Below the pieces are notes generated by a model that searched no databases, was not told where the DNA came from, and saw only the letters and a program-made list of their open reading frames with translations. From contig CANPXF010000003.1 in assembly GCA_947585745.1 (NCBI GenBank), forward strand, positions 62,001 through 126,000: DNA of 64,000 bases. The letters run 5' to 3'. Of the stretch, positions 9,207-18,076 are shown piece by piece. The position numbers and the translations under genes are program-made. Numbering within the stretch: position 1 is the stretch's first letter; each line of letters starts with the position of its first letter. This DNA is from an uncultured Clostridia bacterium (GTDB lineage Bacteria; Bacillota; Clostridia; Oscillospirales; Acutalibacteraceae).

Positions 9207-10487
9207 ATGGGAAACAAGGATATAATTTATTTTGGAATTACGTTTGAAAAATTTGATATTTTGGATTTTACCGATGATTTTCTTGCTGGAGTCCGTTCAA
9301 ATTTCTTTAAAAGCGGATTTGAAACGCAGTCAAATCGTTGCGTTCAGTATGTAGGCGATGTTGAATATCTTTTCGTTTATAATATGGAAAAGTCTAAACA
9401 GCTTAGCTGGAAGGTTAACAAAAACGGTAATGTATTTCAGAGCTCCGAAAGAGTAAATCCAAATTCATACAGAGTAAACACTTATGATGAAAACGGCAGA
9501 ATTTTTAAGCGACATTATTTTGACAATAATCATATTTGGCTAAAAAGCGAGTATTTAACAGATAATCTGAATAAACCCGAATATATACTTTATCCTTTTG
9601 AGGTAGATGATAATGAAGTCATTGTAAAAATTCACAACACGTCTGATTCGTCTGTTCAGACTTATCTTTATCCCAAAGAATCAATGCCCGAAGACGGAGA
9701 TTATTCCGTTCTTTCTTATACAGACAAAGGATTTTTGTTTTTTAACTCTGTACCGAATAATAAGTTCATTTCAAAGACAGTTATCCGGGATAATTCCGTT
9801 AATAACCTCGGCGGGTTTGAATTTAATTTAGTTGATTTTAATTTAAGCCGAAATTTAAATTCAACCTTTGATATAACTGACGCTGAATATTTAGATTATG
9901 AAAACGGCAAGCCGTATTACAAGGTTACTAACGAGAAATTGAATAATACCTCTTTTGAAAATGAGAGCGATATTGAAGAATTTGACGTTAAGGTTTACGA
10001 AAAAGAAACTGACGCCCCTGACGCTGTAATCGAAAGAAAGGGCGAGAGCTACAAGTATTACGGAGAGCTTGACGAAAATAAGAAACGTACAGGCTATGGA
10101 AGAACCGTAACGGATGAAGGAATTACGGCGTATGAGGGCGGATATTTTGACGATATGAGAAACGGCTTCGGTGCGTTCTATTTCAAAAACGGTAAAATAA
10201 ATTACGTTGGTAATTGGTATAATAACAGGCGTAACGGGTTTGGAGTAGGCTTCAGGGGCTCCGACGGCTCATCTCATATCGGTAAATGGAATAATAATTC
10301 TCCCGAGGGTTTGTCAGCCCGTTTTGATAAAAACGGTAATTTCGTTTTTCTCGGTAACTTTATTGACGGCAAAAAGCAGGGGAAAGGTATTACTGTCGAT
10401 GACGACGGTTCATTTGTTGTATCTGTGTTTAAAGATGACGAGGTTGTTTCGTCTTATAAAATTGATGAACTTTTAGAAAATTTATAA
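9207..10487 (+). CDS. MORN-repeat protein of unknown function
   Basis: Repeated YxGxWxxxxRxGxG-like units (YGELDENKKRTGYGR, YEGGYFDDMRNGFGAF, YVGNWYNNRRNGFGVG, FLGNFIDGKKQGKGI). Confidence 0.8.
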   Translation: MGNKDIIYFGITFEKFDILDFTDDFLAGVRSNFFKSGFETQSNRCVQYVGDVEYLFVYNMEKSKQLSWKVNKNGNVFQSSERVNPNSYRVNTYDENGRIFKRHYFDNNHIWLKSEYLTDNLNKPEYILYPFEVDDNEVIVKIHNTSDSSVQTYLYPKESMPEDGDYSVLSYTDKGFLFFNSVPNNKFISKTVIRDNSVNNLGGFEFNLVDFNLSRNLNSTFDITDAEYLDYENGKPYYKVTNEKLNNTSFENESDIEEFDVKVYEKETDAPDAVIERKGESYKYYGELDENKKRTGYGRTVTDEGITAYEGGYFDDMRNGFGAFYFKNGKINYVGNWYNNRRNGFGVGFRGSDGSSHIGKWNNNSPEGLSARFDKNGNFVFLGNFIDGKKQGKGITVDDDGSFVVSVFKDDEVVSSYKIDELLENL

Positions 10488-10543
10488 ATTTTGTATATTT
10501 TAAAATTTCGTGTCAATACTATTTACCGTACGAGGTGATTGTA

Positions 10544-10894
10544 TTGAAAAAGTTGATTACAGCTATTATCTTATCAATTGTTGCTGTATTCTCATTTGCA
10601 AGCTGCGGAATGGCTCAGGATGCGGCTGATGAGGCTACTGAAATGATGAACGACGCTTCCGACGGCGTTTCAGAGGCAGTTTCCGACGTTGATGACAACA
10701 ATGACAACAATGATAACAACGGTGACAACGCCGATATGAACGGCAACGAAAGCAAAGCAGATGAAAATGCAGGCAATGTTGATGACAACAAAAGTAATGC
10801 CGATGACAAAGATGACGCCGACGGTGAAGACGGCAGAGTTGATGACAATGACGGCATAATTGATAATGGCGACGACAACAATAGTAATAACTAA
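10544..10894 (+). CDS. Predicted lipoprotein with Asp/Asn-rich low-complexity tail
   Basis: Signal peptide with lipobox FASC; tail (D/N)-rich; TTG start behind gaggtgat RBS. Confidence 0.72.
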   Translation: MKKLITAIILSIVAVFSFASCGMAQDAADEATEMMNDASDGVSEAVSDVDDNNDNNDNNGDNADMNGNESKADENAGNVDDNKSNADDKDDADGEDGRVDDNDGIIDNGDDNNSNN

Positions 10895-10924
10895 AAAACA
10901 GCAAGCTTTACGCTTGCTGTTTTA
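10895..10924 (+). terminator. Rho-independent terminator
   Basis: aaaacagcaagc-tttac-gcttgctgtttt. Confidence 0.88.
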
Positions 10925-10958
10925 CTTTTATATATTTACATACTTTAAAATTAATTTA

Positions 10959-11660
10959 TTAAACTATTTTTTCTAAATCCCTTTTCAGCCTTTTAATTAT
11001 CTTTTTTTCAAGTCTTGAAATATATGATTGTGAAATTCCAAGATAATCGGCTACCTCCTTTTGCGTGTGTTCTTCTTTGCCGTTAAGTCCGAATCTCAAT
11101 TCCATAATAAGGCATTCTCTCTCATTTAAATTTGATACCGCATTCAAAAGCTGATTACATTCAAGCTCCGTTTCAATATCACGGTTAATTATATCGGGGT
11201 CTGAGCCGAGAACATCGCACAGCAAAAGCTCGTTTCCGTCCCAGTCGGTGTTGAGAGGCTCGTCAATGCTTATCTCATTTTTGAGTTGACTGCTTTTTCT
11301 TAAAAACATAAGGATTTCATTCTCGATACATCTTGATGCGTAAGTAGCAAGCTTTATGTTTTTTTCGGGATTAAATGTGTTGACCGCTTTAATAAGCCCG
11401 ATTGTGCCGATTGAGATTAAATCTTCAATATTAGCGCCCGCTGTTTCAAACCTTTTCGCTATATATACGACAAGCCTTAAATTATGTACGATAAGCTTTT
11501 CTTTATAGCTTTCGTCACCGTTTTTAATGTGATTGATAACGTCTGTTTCTTCTTCCTTGGTCAATGGAGGCGGGAGAGTATCGCTTCCGCCGATATAAAA
11601 TACCTGATTATCGTTAATAAATAATCGTAATATTTTTTCTTTAATATCTTTTAGCGTCAT
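10959..11660 (-). CDS. sigE: RNA polymerase sporulation sigma factor SigE
   Basis: Sigma-70 family regions 2 and 4; [18 protein letters not shown]-like start; paired with spoIIGA. Confidence 0.93.
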   Translation of the reverse strand: MTLKDIKEKILRLFINDNQVFYIGGSDTLPPPLTKEEETDVINHIKNGDESYKEKLIVHNLRLVVYIAKRFETAGANIEDLISIGTIGLIKAVNTFNPEKNIKLATYASRCIENEILMFLRKSSQLKNEISIDEPLNTDWDGNELLLCDVLGSDPDIINRDIETELECNQLLNAVSNLNERECLIMELRFGLNGKEEHTQKEVADYLGISQSYISRLEKKIIKRLKRDLEKIV

Positions 11661-11664
11661 AAAA

Positions 11665-12465
11665 TCAATCCTTTACAATGTTCTGCGGGATTAAACCTTT
11701 TATTTCATATTTAAAAATACCGTCGCAAATCCCGATATATATTTCTTCGTTAACTTTTTTATCATCAATGAAAATTTCATCTGCTTTAAATCCGTATATT
11801 ATACCGTTCCCGCCCAGACTGTCAAACGGAATAACTCTCATAGTTTTTTCGTCTGTTTTTAAATTTTCAAGCTCGCTTTTTTCCGCTATTATTACGCTGG
11901 CTCCCGAAAACGGTTCTTTAACGTTGCAACCGCTGTCAGTTTTGCATTTTATATTATATTCTTTGTTATTATGCAGAATTTTAACTTTATGTATTAAACT
12001 CGAACCCGTATGGTTTTTATATAGCTTTTTAAATAGAAAAAGTATTACATAAATTACAAATGTTAAGATAATAAGCAACAATGGAGATACGTTAAAATAA
12101 ACTGCATTATTTATTATTATCATACCGTTTGGAAAAAAGGCGAGATAAATAAATATCATCGCGCCCGTATATAACAATGAAACTATGACGAGCGTTGCCG
12201 AGGTTTTAAGAAAGAGATTTTTGTTTTTATATCCAAAGCAGATTAATGTCAGCGCCAAGGATAAAATAATGTCGACCATAAAATTTACAGGGAATTGATT
12301 AAACGGCAAAAAAGCGGTAAAGCTAAATATAGCTCCTAAAAAGGCGGATAACAAAAGCCTTGTATATTTTATATTTGCGTGTATAATTCTTTTAACACAT
12401 AATAACAGTACAAAATCCTCAAACATATTTATAAAGAAAAATACATCTGCATAAATTGTATGCAA
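11665..12465 (-). CDS. spoIIGA: Sigma-E processing peptidase SpoIIGA
   Basis: [23 protein letters not shown] start, C-terminal [23 protein letters not shown] aspartic-protease-like domain; TTG start behind AAAGGGTGAT. Confidence 0.9.
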   Translation of the reverse strand: MHTIYADVFFFINMFEDFVLLLCVKRIIHANIKYTRLLLSAFLGAIFSFTAFLPFNQFPVNFMVDIILSLALTLICFGYKNKNLFLKTSATLVIVSLLYTGAMIFIYLAFFPNGMIIINNAVYFNVSPLLLIILTFVIYVILFLFKKLYKNHTGSSLIHKVKILHNNKEYNIKCKTDSGCNVKEPFSGASVIIAEKSELENLKTDEKTMRVIPFDSLGGNGIIYGFKADEIFIDDKKVNEEIYIGICDGIFKYEIKGLIPQNIVKD

Positions 12466-12534
12466 CTTAATCACCCTTTGCAAATATTATCTCACTGACA
12501 AATTGTAAAGTGTGTCACAAAAAGGGAGAGCAAA

Positions 12535-12621
12535 ATGTTTCTTAATGTCATTTTAGGAGTATTTATAGGCGCCTTTATCGGCGCAGGCACGATGTCAATG
12601 TATAATTATTTCAGGAGGTAA
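12535..12621 (+). CDS. 28-aa single-TM small protein (DUF3789-like)
   Basis: ATG..TAA reading MFLNVILGVFIGAFIGAGTMSMYNYFRR; RBS gggagag; GxFIGxFxG pattern resembling DUF3789 miniproteins (family from memory). Confidence 0.55.
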   Translation: MFLNVILGVFIGAFIGAGTMSMYNYFRR

Positions 12622-12624
12622 ATT

Positions 12625-12780
12625 ATGAAAGAGAAAAATGATGAAGTAAAGAAAAAGGCAGGAAAAACAGGCAAGAGCGCAGTTGAGCTTATTAATGAAA
12701 TTGTAGACAGAGCCCACGACTTTGCCGAGGATAAGCTTGATAAGCTTGAAAGTAAATTTAATGATTTAACAGTTGATTAA
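12625..12780 (+). CDS. 51-aa charged small protein
   Basis: MKEKNDEVKKKAGKTGKSAVELINEIVDRAHDFAEDKLDKLESKFNDLTVD; RBS aggaggt inside end of the preceding small ORF; followed by terminator. Confidence 0.65.
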   Translation: MKEKNDEVKKKAGKTGKSAVELINEIVDRAHDFAEDKLDKLESKFNDLTVD

Positions 12781-12781
12781 A

Positions 12782-12816
12782 AAAGCGTATGCACAAACTG
12801 TGCATACGCTTTTTTA
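12782..12816 (+). terminator. Rho-independent terminator
   Basis: aaaagcgtatgcac-aaact-gtgcatacgctttttt. Confidence 0.92.
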
Positions 12817-12835
12817 AGAAAATTATTTGTTTAAT

Positions 12836-13003
12836 ATAGAGGAAGAAAGGTTTGGGGGATATGGATTTCAGAGAGGGACTGCAATGTTTGCGTAAATATA
12901 AAAGCAGAACCTGTCCTCTTTATCCAAAGTGAGATAGAGGAAGAAAGGCTTGGGGGATATGGATTTCAGAAAGGGACTGCAATGTCTGACGTGGATATAT
13001 AAA
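12836..13003. repeat. Tandem direct repeat, 98-bp period (55-bp core copies at 12836-12890 and 12934-12988, 3 mismatches)
   Basis: atagaggaagaaagg(t/c)ttgggggatatggatttcaga(g/a)agggactgcaatgt(t/c)tg found twice. Confidence 0.9.
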
Positions 13004-13007
13004 AAAA

Positions 13008-13895
13008 TTACATTTGGAGATTTCTTTCCCCTGTAAAGGCCAAAGCCAACATTCCGCAACCCACGTGAGTTCCGATTATAGGTCCGATATCAAAGATTAA
13101 AGCGTCTTTAACCATTGGCTTAACTCTTTTTCTTAATTCTTTTGCGCCCTCAATGTTGTCCGCGTGTCCAACAATCACGGTTTGATTTTTGTAGTCAAAT
13201 CCATCTCTCTGCATTTTTTTAATAAGAGCGTCATAAATATTATTAGCGCCTCTTACTTTTCCGACGTTTATAAGCTTTCCGTCGTTGTCAAGGCTTATTA
13301 TAGGTCTGATTTGTAATGCCTTCGCAAATGTAGCCGTAAAAGATGAAATTCGTCCGCCTCTTTTAAGGTGTTCAATATCTTCAACAATAAACCAGTGGCA
13401 TACGTGCATTTTGAGGTCTTCTGTATATTTTGCAAGCTCCTCCAAATCGGGCTTATCGTTTTTGAATTTATTTGCGACATAATACATAAGCAAACCTTGT
13501 CCTACAGAAGCGCATTTTGAATCAAGAATAGTTATACTGCGGTCGGGATATTTTTCAAGCAAATCTCTTTTTGCAATTCTGCTTGTATTAAAGGTTCCGC
13601 TTAAACCTGAAGTAAAGCAGATGTAAAGAATATCCTTTCCCTCTTTTAAAAACGGTTCAAAAAATTCCAAATAAGAATTATAACTAATCTGTGTTGTTTG
13701 TGACATAATGCCGTTTTTTAAATTTGAATAAAATGTTTTCAAACTCATTTCTCTGCAATCAAGATAGTGGTTGTAGACCTTTTCCTGCATAAGAAATGCC
13801 AAAGGCATAACCTCTAAGTTGCATTTTTTCGCAAAGTCAGCAGGCAAATCGCAGGTTGAGTCGGTCATAAGTATATATTCTCCGTATTTACTCAT
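13008..13895 (-). CDS. DegV family (fatty-acid-binding) protein
   Basis: ILMTDSTCDLPADF, FTSGLSGTFNTSRIA, LKRGGRIS; start MSKYGEY behind GGAGGTTC. Confidence 0.92.
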   Translation of the reverse strand: MSKYGEYILMTDSTCDLPADFAKKCNLEVMPLAFLMQEKVYNHYLDCREMSLKTFYSNLKNGIMSQTTQISYNSYLEFFEPFLKEGKDILYICFTSGLSGTFNTSRIAKRDLLEKYPDRSITILDSKCASVGQGLLMYYVANKFKNDKPDLEELAKYTEDLKMHVCHWFIVEDIEHLKRGGRISSFTATFAKALQIRPIISLDNDGKLINVGKVRGANNIYDALIKKMQRDGFDYKNQTVIVGHADNIEGAKELRKRVKPMVKDALIFDIGPIIGTHVGCGMLALAFTGERNLQM

Positions 13896-13969
13896 AAGAA
13901 CCTCCAAAGTATAAATATACATAAATTATAATAAATCGAAAAATAAATGTCAATAAAGGGGTGTAGATT

Positions 13970-14257
13970 TTGAATTGCAGATTAGTGGAGCTTAGAAATA
14001 AAGAAGTCATAAGCTGTGATAACGGTTGCAGAATAGGGTGTGTTGACGATTTGGAGGTTGATACGTCAAACGCAAGGGTGAGAGCGATTGTCATATACGG
14101 CAGGCTTAAATGCTTCGGGCTATTGGGAAGAAAAGAAGATTGCGTTATTCCGTGGGAAAATATCGAGCTTATCGGAGAGGACACGATTCTTGTTAAATTT
14201 AAAGTTGACCGTCCTAAAAAGCATAGAAAGAAAGGAGGATTTTTAAAATATATTTAA
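13970..14257 (+). CDS. YlmC/YmxH-family PRC-barrel sporulation protein
   Basis: MNCRLVELRNKEVISCDNGCRIGCVDDLEVDTSNARVRAIVIYGR. Confidence 0.85.
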   Translation: MNCRLVELRNKEVISCDNGCRIGCVDDLEVDTSNARVRAIVIYGRLKCFGLLGRKEDCVIPWENIELIGEDTILVKFKVDRPKKHRKKGGFLKYI

Positions 14258-14525
14258 AAAACAGCTTTTCTACCTGTTTTAAAAAACTTTTTAATGTGTT
14301 TAATTTATTTTGTTAATTTTTTACAACAGTATTTTCATTTAAAAGAAATACAGTTACAGGAATTTTACTAAATGTCAGTATTGTAACCGTATTCAGGGGT
14401 ATAGGGATTTGCAATTTTTAAAAATTTATGTTTAAATGTCGTCGAAATGAAATTGTGTGAACAAAAAAATTAAGACGACTAAAGATGCGCGGTCAATTAC
14501 AGCGTGTTCGATAGGAGGAATAGTT

Positions 14526-15317
14526 TTGAGAAGTTCAAATTACAACCATTCAAAAAATACCCCTGAAAGAAAGATGTACAAGTACGCGAAGCCGAGAAAG
14601 AAAATCAAGAGAATTTCAAAGCTAAGCTCAATTATAGTTTCGGCTTTTATAGTTTTCGGCGTCGTTATTATTCCGAGTGTTACATACATTCAGGATGTTG
14701 AGGCTGTTACAGAAATAAGAAATTATATTGTTGATGTCACAGAATGTTTAACAACTCAGAGTGATAATAATAAGTCTGAAGAAGCTGTTGCAGAAAAAAA
14801 TACCGACGAAACACAGAAGCCGACAAAGCCTGTGAAACCTGAAATGAGTAAGTCTGTTAAAAACGAAGATAATGACTCGAACGACGGCGAAGCGGATAAA
14901 ACAGAAGACGAAAGTCTTGTCGATTCCGAAAAGACAGACAAGTCTTATGAACCAAAGCATATTTCTTTATCATCATACGACAGAGAAAAGCTTGAAAGAC
15001 TTGTTATGGGTGAGGCAGGCGGACTTGGCTACACAGGCGCGGCGCTTGTAGCGCAAACAATCCGCGATACTATGGAACTTGAAAATACAAGCTCTATTGA
15101 TTATATTATAAATTCATATCAGTACGAAGGAAGTACAGAGGGAGAGGCCACAAATGATGTAAAAAATGCCGTTTCATACATATTTGACGAGGACGGCTAC
15201 GTTGTAAGGCACAGAATACTTTACTTCTATGCGTCGGATATAGTTAAAAGTGAATGGCACGAAACTCAGCAGTTTATAACATCCTGCGGTAGCGAAAGAT
15301 TTTTTGACCGCTGGTAA
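14526..15317 (+). CDS. Cell wall hydrolase, SleB-like (Hydrolase_2) with N-terminal TM anchor
   Basis: C-terminal LERLVMGEAGGLGYTGAALVAQTIRDTM...; TTG start behind taggaggaatag fits better than the GTG at 14457. Confidence 0.75.
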   Translation: MRSSNYNHSKNTPERKMYKYAKPRKKIKRISKLSSIIVSAFIVFGVVIIPSVTYIQDVEAVTEIRNYIVDVTECLTTQSDNNKSEEAVAEKNTDETQKPTKPVKPEMSKSVKNEDNDSNDGEADKTEDESLVDSEKTDKSYEPKHISLSSYDREKLERLVMGEAGGLGYTGAALVAQTIRDTMELENTSSIDYIINSYQYEGSTEGEATNDVKNAVSYIFDEDGYVVRHRILYFYASDIVKSEWHETQQFITSCGSERFFDRW

Positions 15318-15342
15318 AATATAATAGAAATCAAATAGAAAT

Positions 15343-15380
15343 AAAAATCAGGTATTATCAAAAAATACTTGATTTTTTTC
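15343..15380 (+). terminator. Rho-independent terminator, overlapping the -35 of the rpsB promoter
   Basis: aaaaatcaggtatt-atcaaa-aaatacttgattttttt (one G-T pair). Confidence 0.7.
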
Positions 15381-15396
15381 TATTTTATGGTATAAT
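15369..15396 (+). promoter_or_regulatory. SigA-type promoter of rpsB operon
   Basis: TTGATT (15369-15374), 16 bp, TATAAT (15391-15396). Confidence 0.65.
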
Positions 15397-15417
15397 ATAT
15401 AGGCATTTCGCACGTTT

Positions 15418-15481
15418 GAGCCTATCGGTGAGGTGTACGGAAAGGATACATTCCGTAAAATATCCGATAAAATCAAGGCTC
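15418..15481 (+). ncRNA. Structured 5' leader upstream of rpsB (candidate r-protein autoregulatory leader)
   Basis: Three nested stems: GAGCC/GGCTC, TATCGG/CCGATA, TACGGAA/TTCCGTA. Confidence 0.6.
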
Positions 15482-15512
15482 GGCGGAGGTTTAACCTAAG
15501 GAGGAATTTATT

Positions 15513-16250
15513 ATGGCAGCAGTATCCATGAAACAGCTTCTTGAAGCAGGTGTTCATTTCGGACATCAGACAAGACGTTGGAACCCAAAAATGGCGGAGT
15601 ATATCTTTACAGAGCGTAACGGTATCTACATTATTGATTTGCAGAAAACCGTTAAAAAGCTTGACGAGGCGTATAACTTCGTAAAAGAATTATCAATGGA
15701 AGGCAAAAGCGTTCTTTTCGTTGGTACAAAAAAGCAGGCTCAGGATTCTATCAAAGAAGAGGCGGAGCGTGCGGGCGCGTACTATGTTAACGCAAGATGG
15801 CTCGGCGGTATGCTTACTAACTTCTCAACAATCCGCAAAAGAATCGCTCGTTTAAAACAGCTCAGAGCTATGCAGGAGGACGGCACGTTCGACCTTCTTC
15901 CCAAAAAGGAAGTTATTAAGCTTAATCTTGAAATTGATAAGCTCGAGAAATTTATGGGCGGTATTAAGGATATGCCCGAAATGCCCGGCGCAATGTTTAT
16001 TGTTGACCCGAGAAAAGAAAAGATTGCGGTTGCGGAGGCTAAAAAGCTTGACATTCCCGTTATTGCTATCGTTGACACAAACTGTGACCCCGATGAAATT
16101 GATTATGTTATTCCCGGAAACGATGACGCTATCCGCGCGGTAAAGCTTATTGCGGGCGCAATGGCTGACGCTATCATTGAGGGCCGTGAAGGTCAGATGG
16201 GCGCGGCGGCAGTTGAAGATGAAGACGAAGAAGAGGAAACAGAAGAATAA
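15513..16250 (+). CDS. rpsB: 30S ribosomal protein S2
   Basis: [41 protein letters not shown]. Confidence 0.98.
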   Translation: MAAVSMKQLLEAGVHFGHQTRRWNPKMAEYIFTERNGIYIIDLQKTVKKLDEAYNFVKELSMEGKSVLFVGTKKQAQDSIKEEAERAGAYYVNARWLGGMLTNFSTIRKRIARLKQLRAMQEDGTFDLLPKKEVIKLNLEIDKLEKFMGGIKDMPEMPGAMFIVDPRKEKIAVAEAKKLDIPVIAIVDTNCDPDEIDYVIPGNDDAIRAVKLIAGAMADAIIEGREGQMGAAAVEDEDEEEETEE

Positions 16251-16284
16251 TTTTATTTAATAAATATCGAAAGGATTGATATAA

Positions 16285-17193
16285 ATGAGTTTTACGGCTC
16301 AAGACGTTAAGGCGTTAAGAGAAAAGACCGGATGCGGTATGATGGACTGCAAAAAGGCTCTTGTAGAGGCTGACGGTGATATGGACAAGGCAGTCGACAT
16401 TCTTCGTGAACAGGGACTTGCCAAGGTTGCTAAAAAGGCGTCAAGAATTGCCGCGGAAGGCGTAGCGTACGCTACAACCTCCGATGATAATAAAACAGGC
16501 GTTGTAGTTGAGGTTAACGCTGAAACGGACTTCGTCGCGAAGAACGCTGATTTTATTGCATTTGTTGAAACAGTTGCAAAGACAATTTTAAACGAGAATC
16601 CCTCGGACATCGACGCTCTGTTAGCTCTTAAAGCCGACGGTATGGATGTAACGGTTGACGAGCTTTTGCGTGAAAAAATCCAGGTTATCGGAGAAAATAT
16701 TAAAATACGCCGTTTTGCCCGCTTTGAGGGCGCTTGCGTATCATACGTTCACGCAGGCGGTAAAATAGGTGTTCTTGTTAATTTTGATACAGACGTTTCG
16801 GATAAGGCAGAGTTTGTAACCTGCGGTAAGGATGTAGCAATGCAAATTGCCGCTTTAGGCACATTATATCTCAATCGTAACGAAGTACCGTCAGATGTAC
16901 TTGAACACGAGAAAGAGATTATGAGAGCTGAGGTTATCAACTCCGGTAAACCCGAGGCTATTGCTGATAAGATTGTTATGGGCAAAATCAATAAATACTA
17001 CAAGGAAAACTGTCTTGTTGACCAGGAATTTGTAAAGGACAATAAGCAGACAGTAAAGCAGTATGTTGATTCCGTAGCAAAGAGCTTAGGCGGTAAAATC
17101 GAAATTAAGCAGTTCGTTCGTTTTGAAAAAGGCGAGGGACTTGAAAAGCGTCAGGACGACTTCGCGGCTGAAGTTGCCTCAATGACAAAATAA
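16285..17193 (+). CDS. tsf: Elongation factor Ts
   Basis: DVKALREKTGCGMMDCKKALVEADGDMDKAVDILREQGLAKVAKKA. Confidence 0.98.
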   Translation: MSFTAQDVKALREKTGCGMMDCKKALVEADGDMDKAVDILREQGLAKVAKKASRIAAEGVAYATTSDDNKTGVVVEVNAETDFVAKNADFIAFVETVAKTILNENPSDIDALLALKADGMDVTVDELLREKIQVIGENIKIRRFARFEGACVSYVHAGGKIGVLVNFDTDVSDKAEFVTCGKDVAMQIAALGTLYLNRNEVPSDVLEHEKEIMRAEVINSGKPEAIADKIVMGKINKYYKENCLVDQEFVKDNKQTVKQYVDSVAKSLGGKIEIKQFVRFEKGEGLEKRQDDFAAEVASMTK

Positions 17194-17205
17194 TTATTAA
17201 AGTTT

Positions 17206-17239
17206 AAAAAGGTTATCTCTCACGGGATAACCTTTTTTT
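17206..17239 (+). terminator. Rho-independent terminator after tsf
   Basis: aaaaaggttatc-tctcacg-ggataaccttttttt. Confidence 0.93.
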
Positions 17240-17351
17240 ATTACAAAAATGTATCCAAAATATGGTTTATAATTCCTTTATAGCGTTATAATATTAGCGT
17301 GGTAGAGTAAAATTAATATAATTATATTTATATTATAATGGAGTGTAAAGA

Positions 17352-18056
17352 ATGGGACTTAAATATAAAAGAATTTTGTTAAAGCTTTCGGGTGAATCTC
17401 TTGCGGGAGATAAAAAACAGGGTATTGATTTCGATACCGTCACAAAAATATGCAAGCCTATTAGAAGACTCGTGGACGAGGGCGCACAAATTGCTATTGT
17501 TGTCGGAGGCGGTAACTTCTGGAGAGGTAGAAGCTCGGGCTCAATGGACAGAACAAGAGCCGACCATATCGGAATGCTTGCGACGGCAATAAACGCGTTG
17601 GGTGTTGCGGACTCTCTTGAGGCGCTCGGGGTTGACGTAAGAGTTCAGACGGCTATCTCAATGCGTCAGGTTGCCGAGCTTTACATTCGCGGAAAGGCTA
17701 TCCGCCACCTTGAAAAGGGCAGAGTTGTTGTATTCGGCTGCGGCACGGGTAATCCCTTTTTCAGCACTGATACAGCGGCGGCTTTAAGAGCGGCGGAGAT
17801 TGACGCAGATATTATTATGAAAGCAACTATGGTAGACGGTGTTTATGACTGCGACCCGAAAACTAACCCCAACGCCGTTAAATATGACCATATTACGCAC
17901 CACGAGGTTCTTAACAAAAGCCTTGCCGTTATGGACAGCACCGCGGCATCTCTTTGCAAGGACAACGGTATAGCAATTTTGGTTTTCAGTATTGATGACC
18001 CCGAAAATATTTATAAAGCTGTTAAAGGCGAGAATATCGGTACTCTCGTCGATTAA
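17352..18056 (+). CDS. pyrH: UMP kinase
   Basis: [30 protein letters not shown]; operon position. Confidence 0.97.
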   Translation: MGLKYKRILLKLSGESLAGDKKQGIDFDTVTKICKPIRRLVDEGAQIAIVVGGGNFWRGRSSGSMDRTRADHIGMLATAINALGVADSLEALGVDVRVQTAISMRQVAELYIRGKAIRHLEKGRVVVFGCGTGNPFFSTDTAAALRAAEIDADIIMKATMVDGVYDCDPKTNPNAVKYDHITHHEVLNKSLAVMDSTAASLCKDNGIAILVFSIDDPENIYKAVKGENIGTLVD

Positions 18057-18076
18057 TGATTTAGGAGGATTTTTCT

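Noticed and set aside
10690-10880. Possible CRISPR-like array
   Set aside because: The repetition is short coding low-complexity sequence, with no regular repeat-spacer structure.
10615-10904. Minus-strand ORFs of 88-89 aa (Ser/Leu-rich and His/Cys/Arg-rich)
   Set aside because: They are the antisense of the Asp/Asn-rich repeat tract in the lipoprotein gene; composition is explained by the repeat.
12836-12988. Two 55-bp repeats as a minimal CRISPR array
   Set aside because: Repeat is too long, only two copies with one 43-bp spacer, no leader or cas genes in the window.
12868-13059. 63-aa minus-strand ORF over the 98-bp repeat
   Set aside because: Overlaps the degV 3' end out of frame and has no convincing RBS; likely fortuitous.
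14258-14525. Long leader upstream of the SleB-like hydrolase considered as a c-di-AMP (ydaO/yuaA) riboswitch
   Set aside because: c-di-AMP riboswitches often precede such hydrolases, but I could not find the conserved core; only weak pairings (GTCGTC/GACGAC, GTTAC/GTAAC) are visible.
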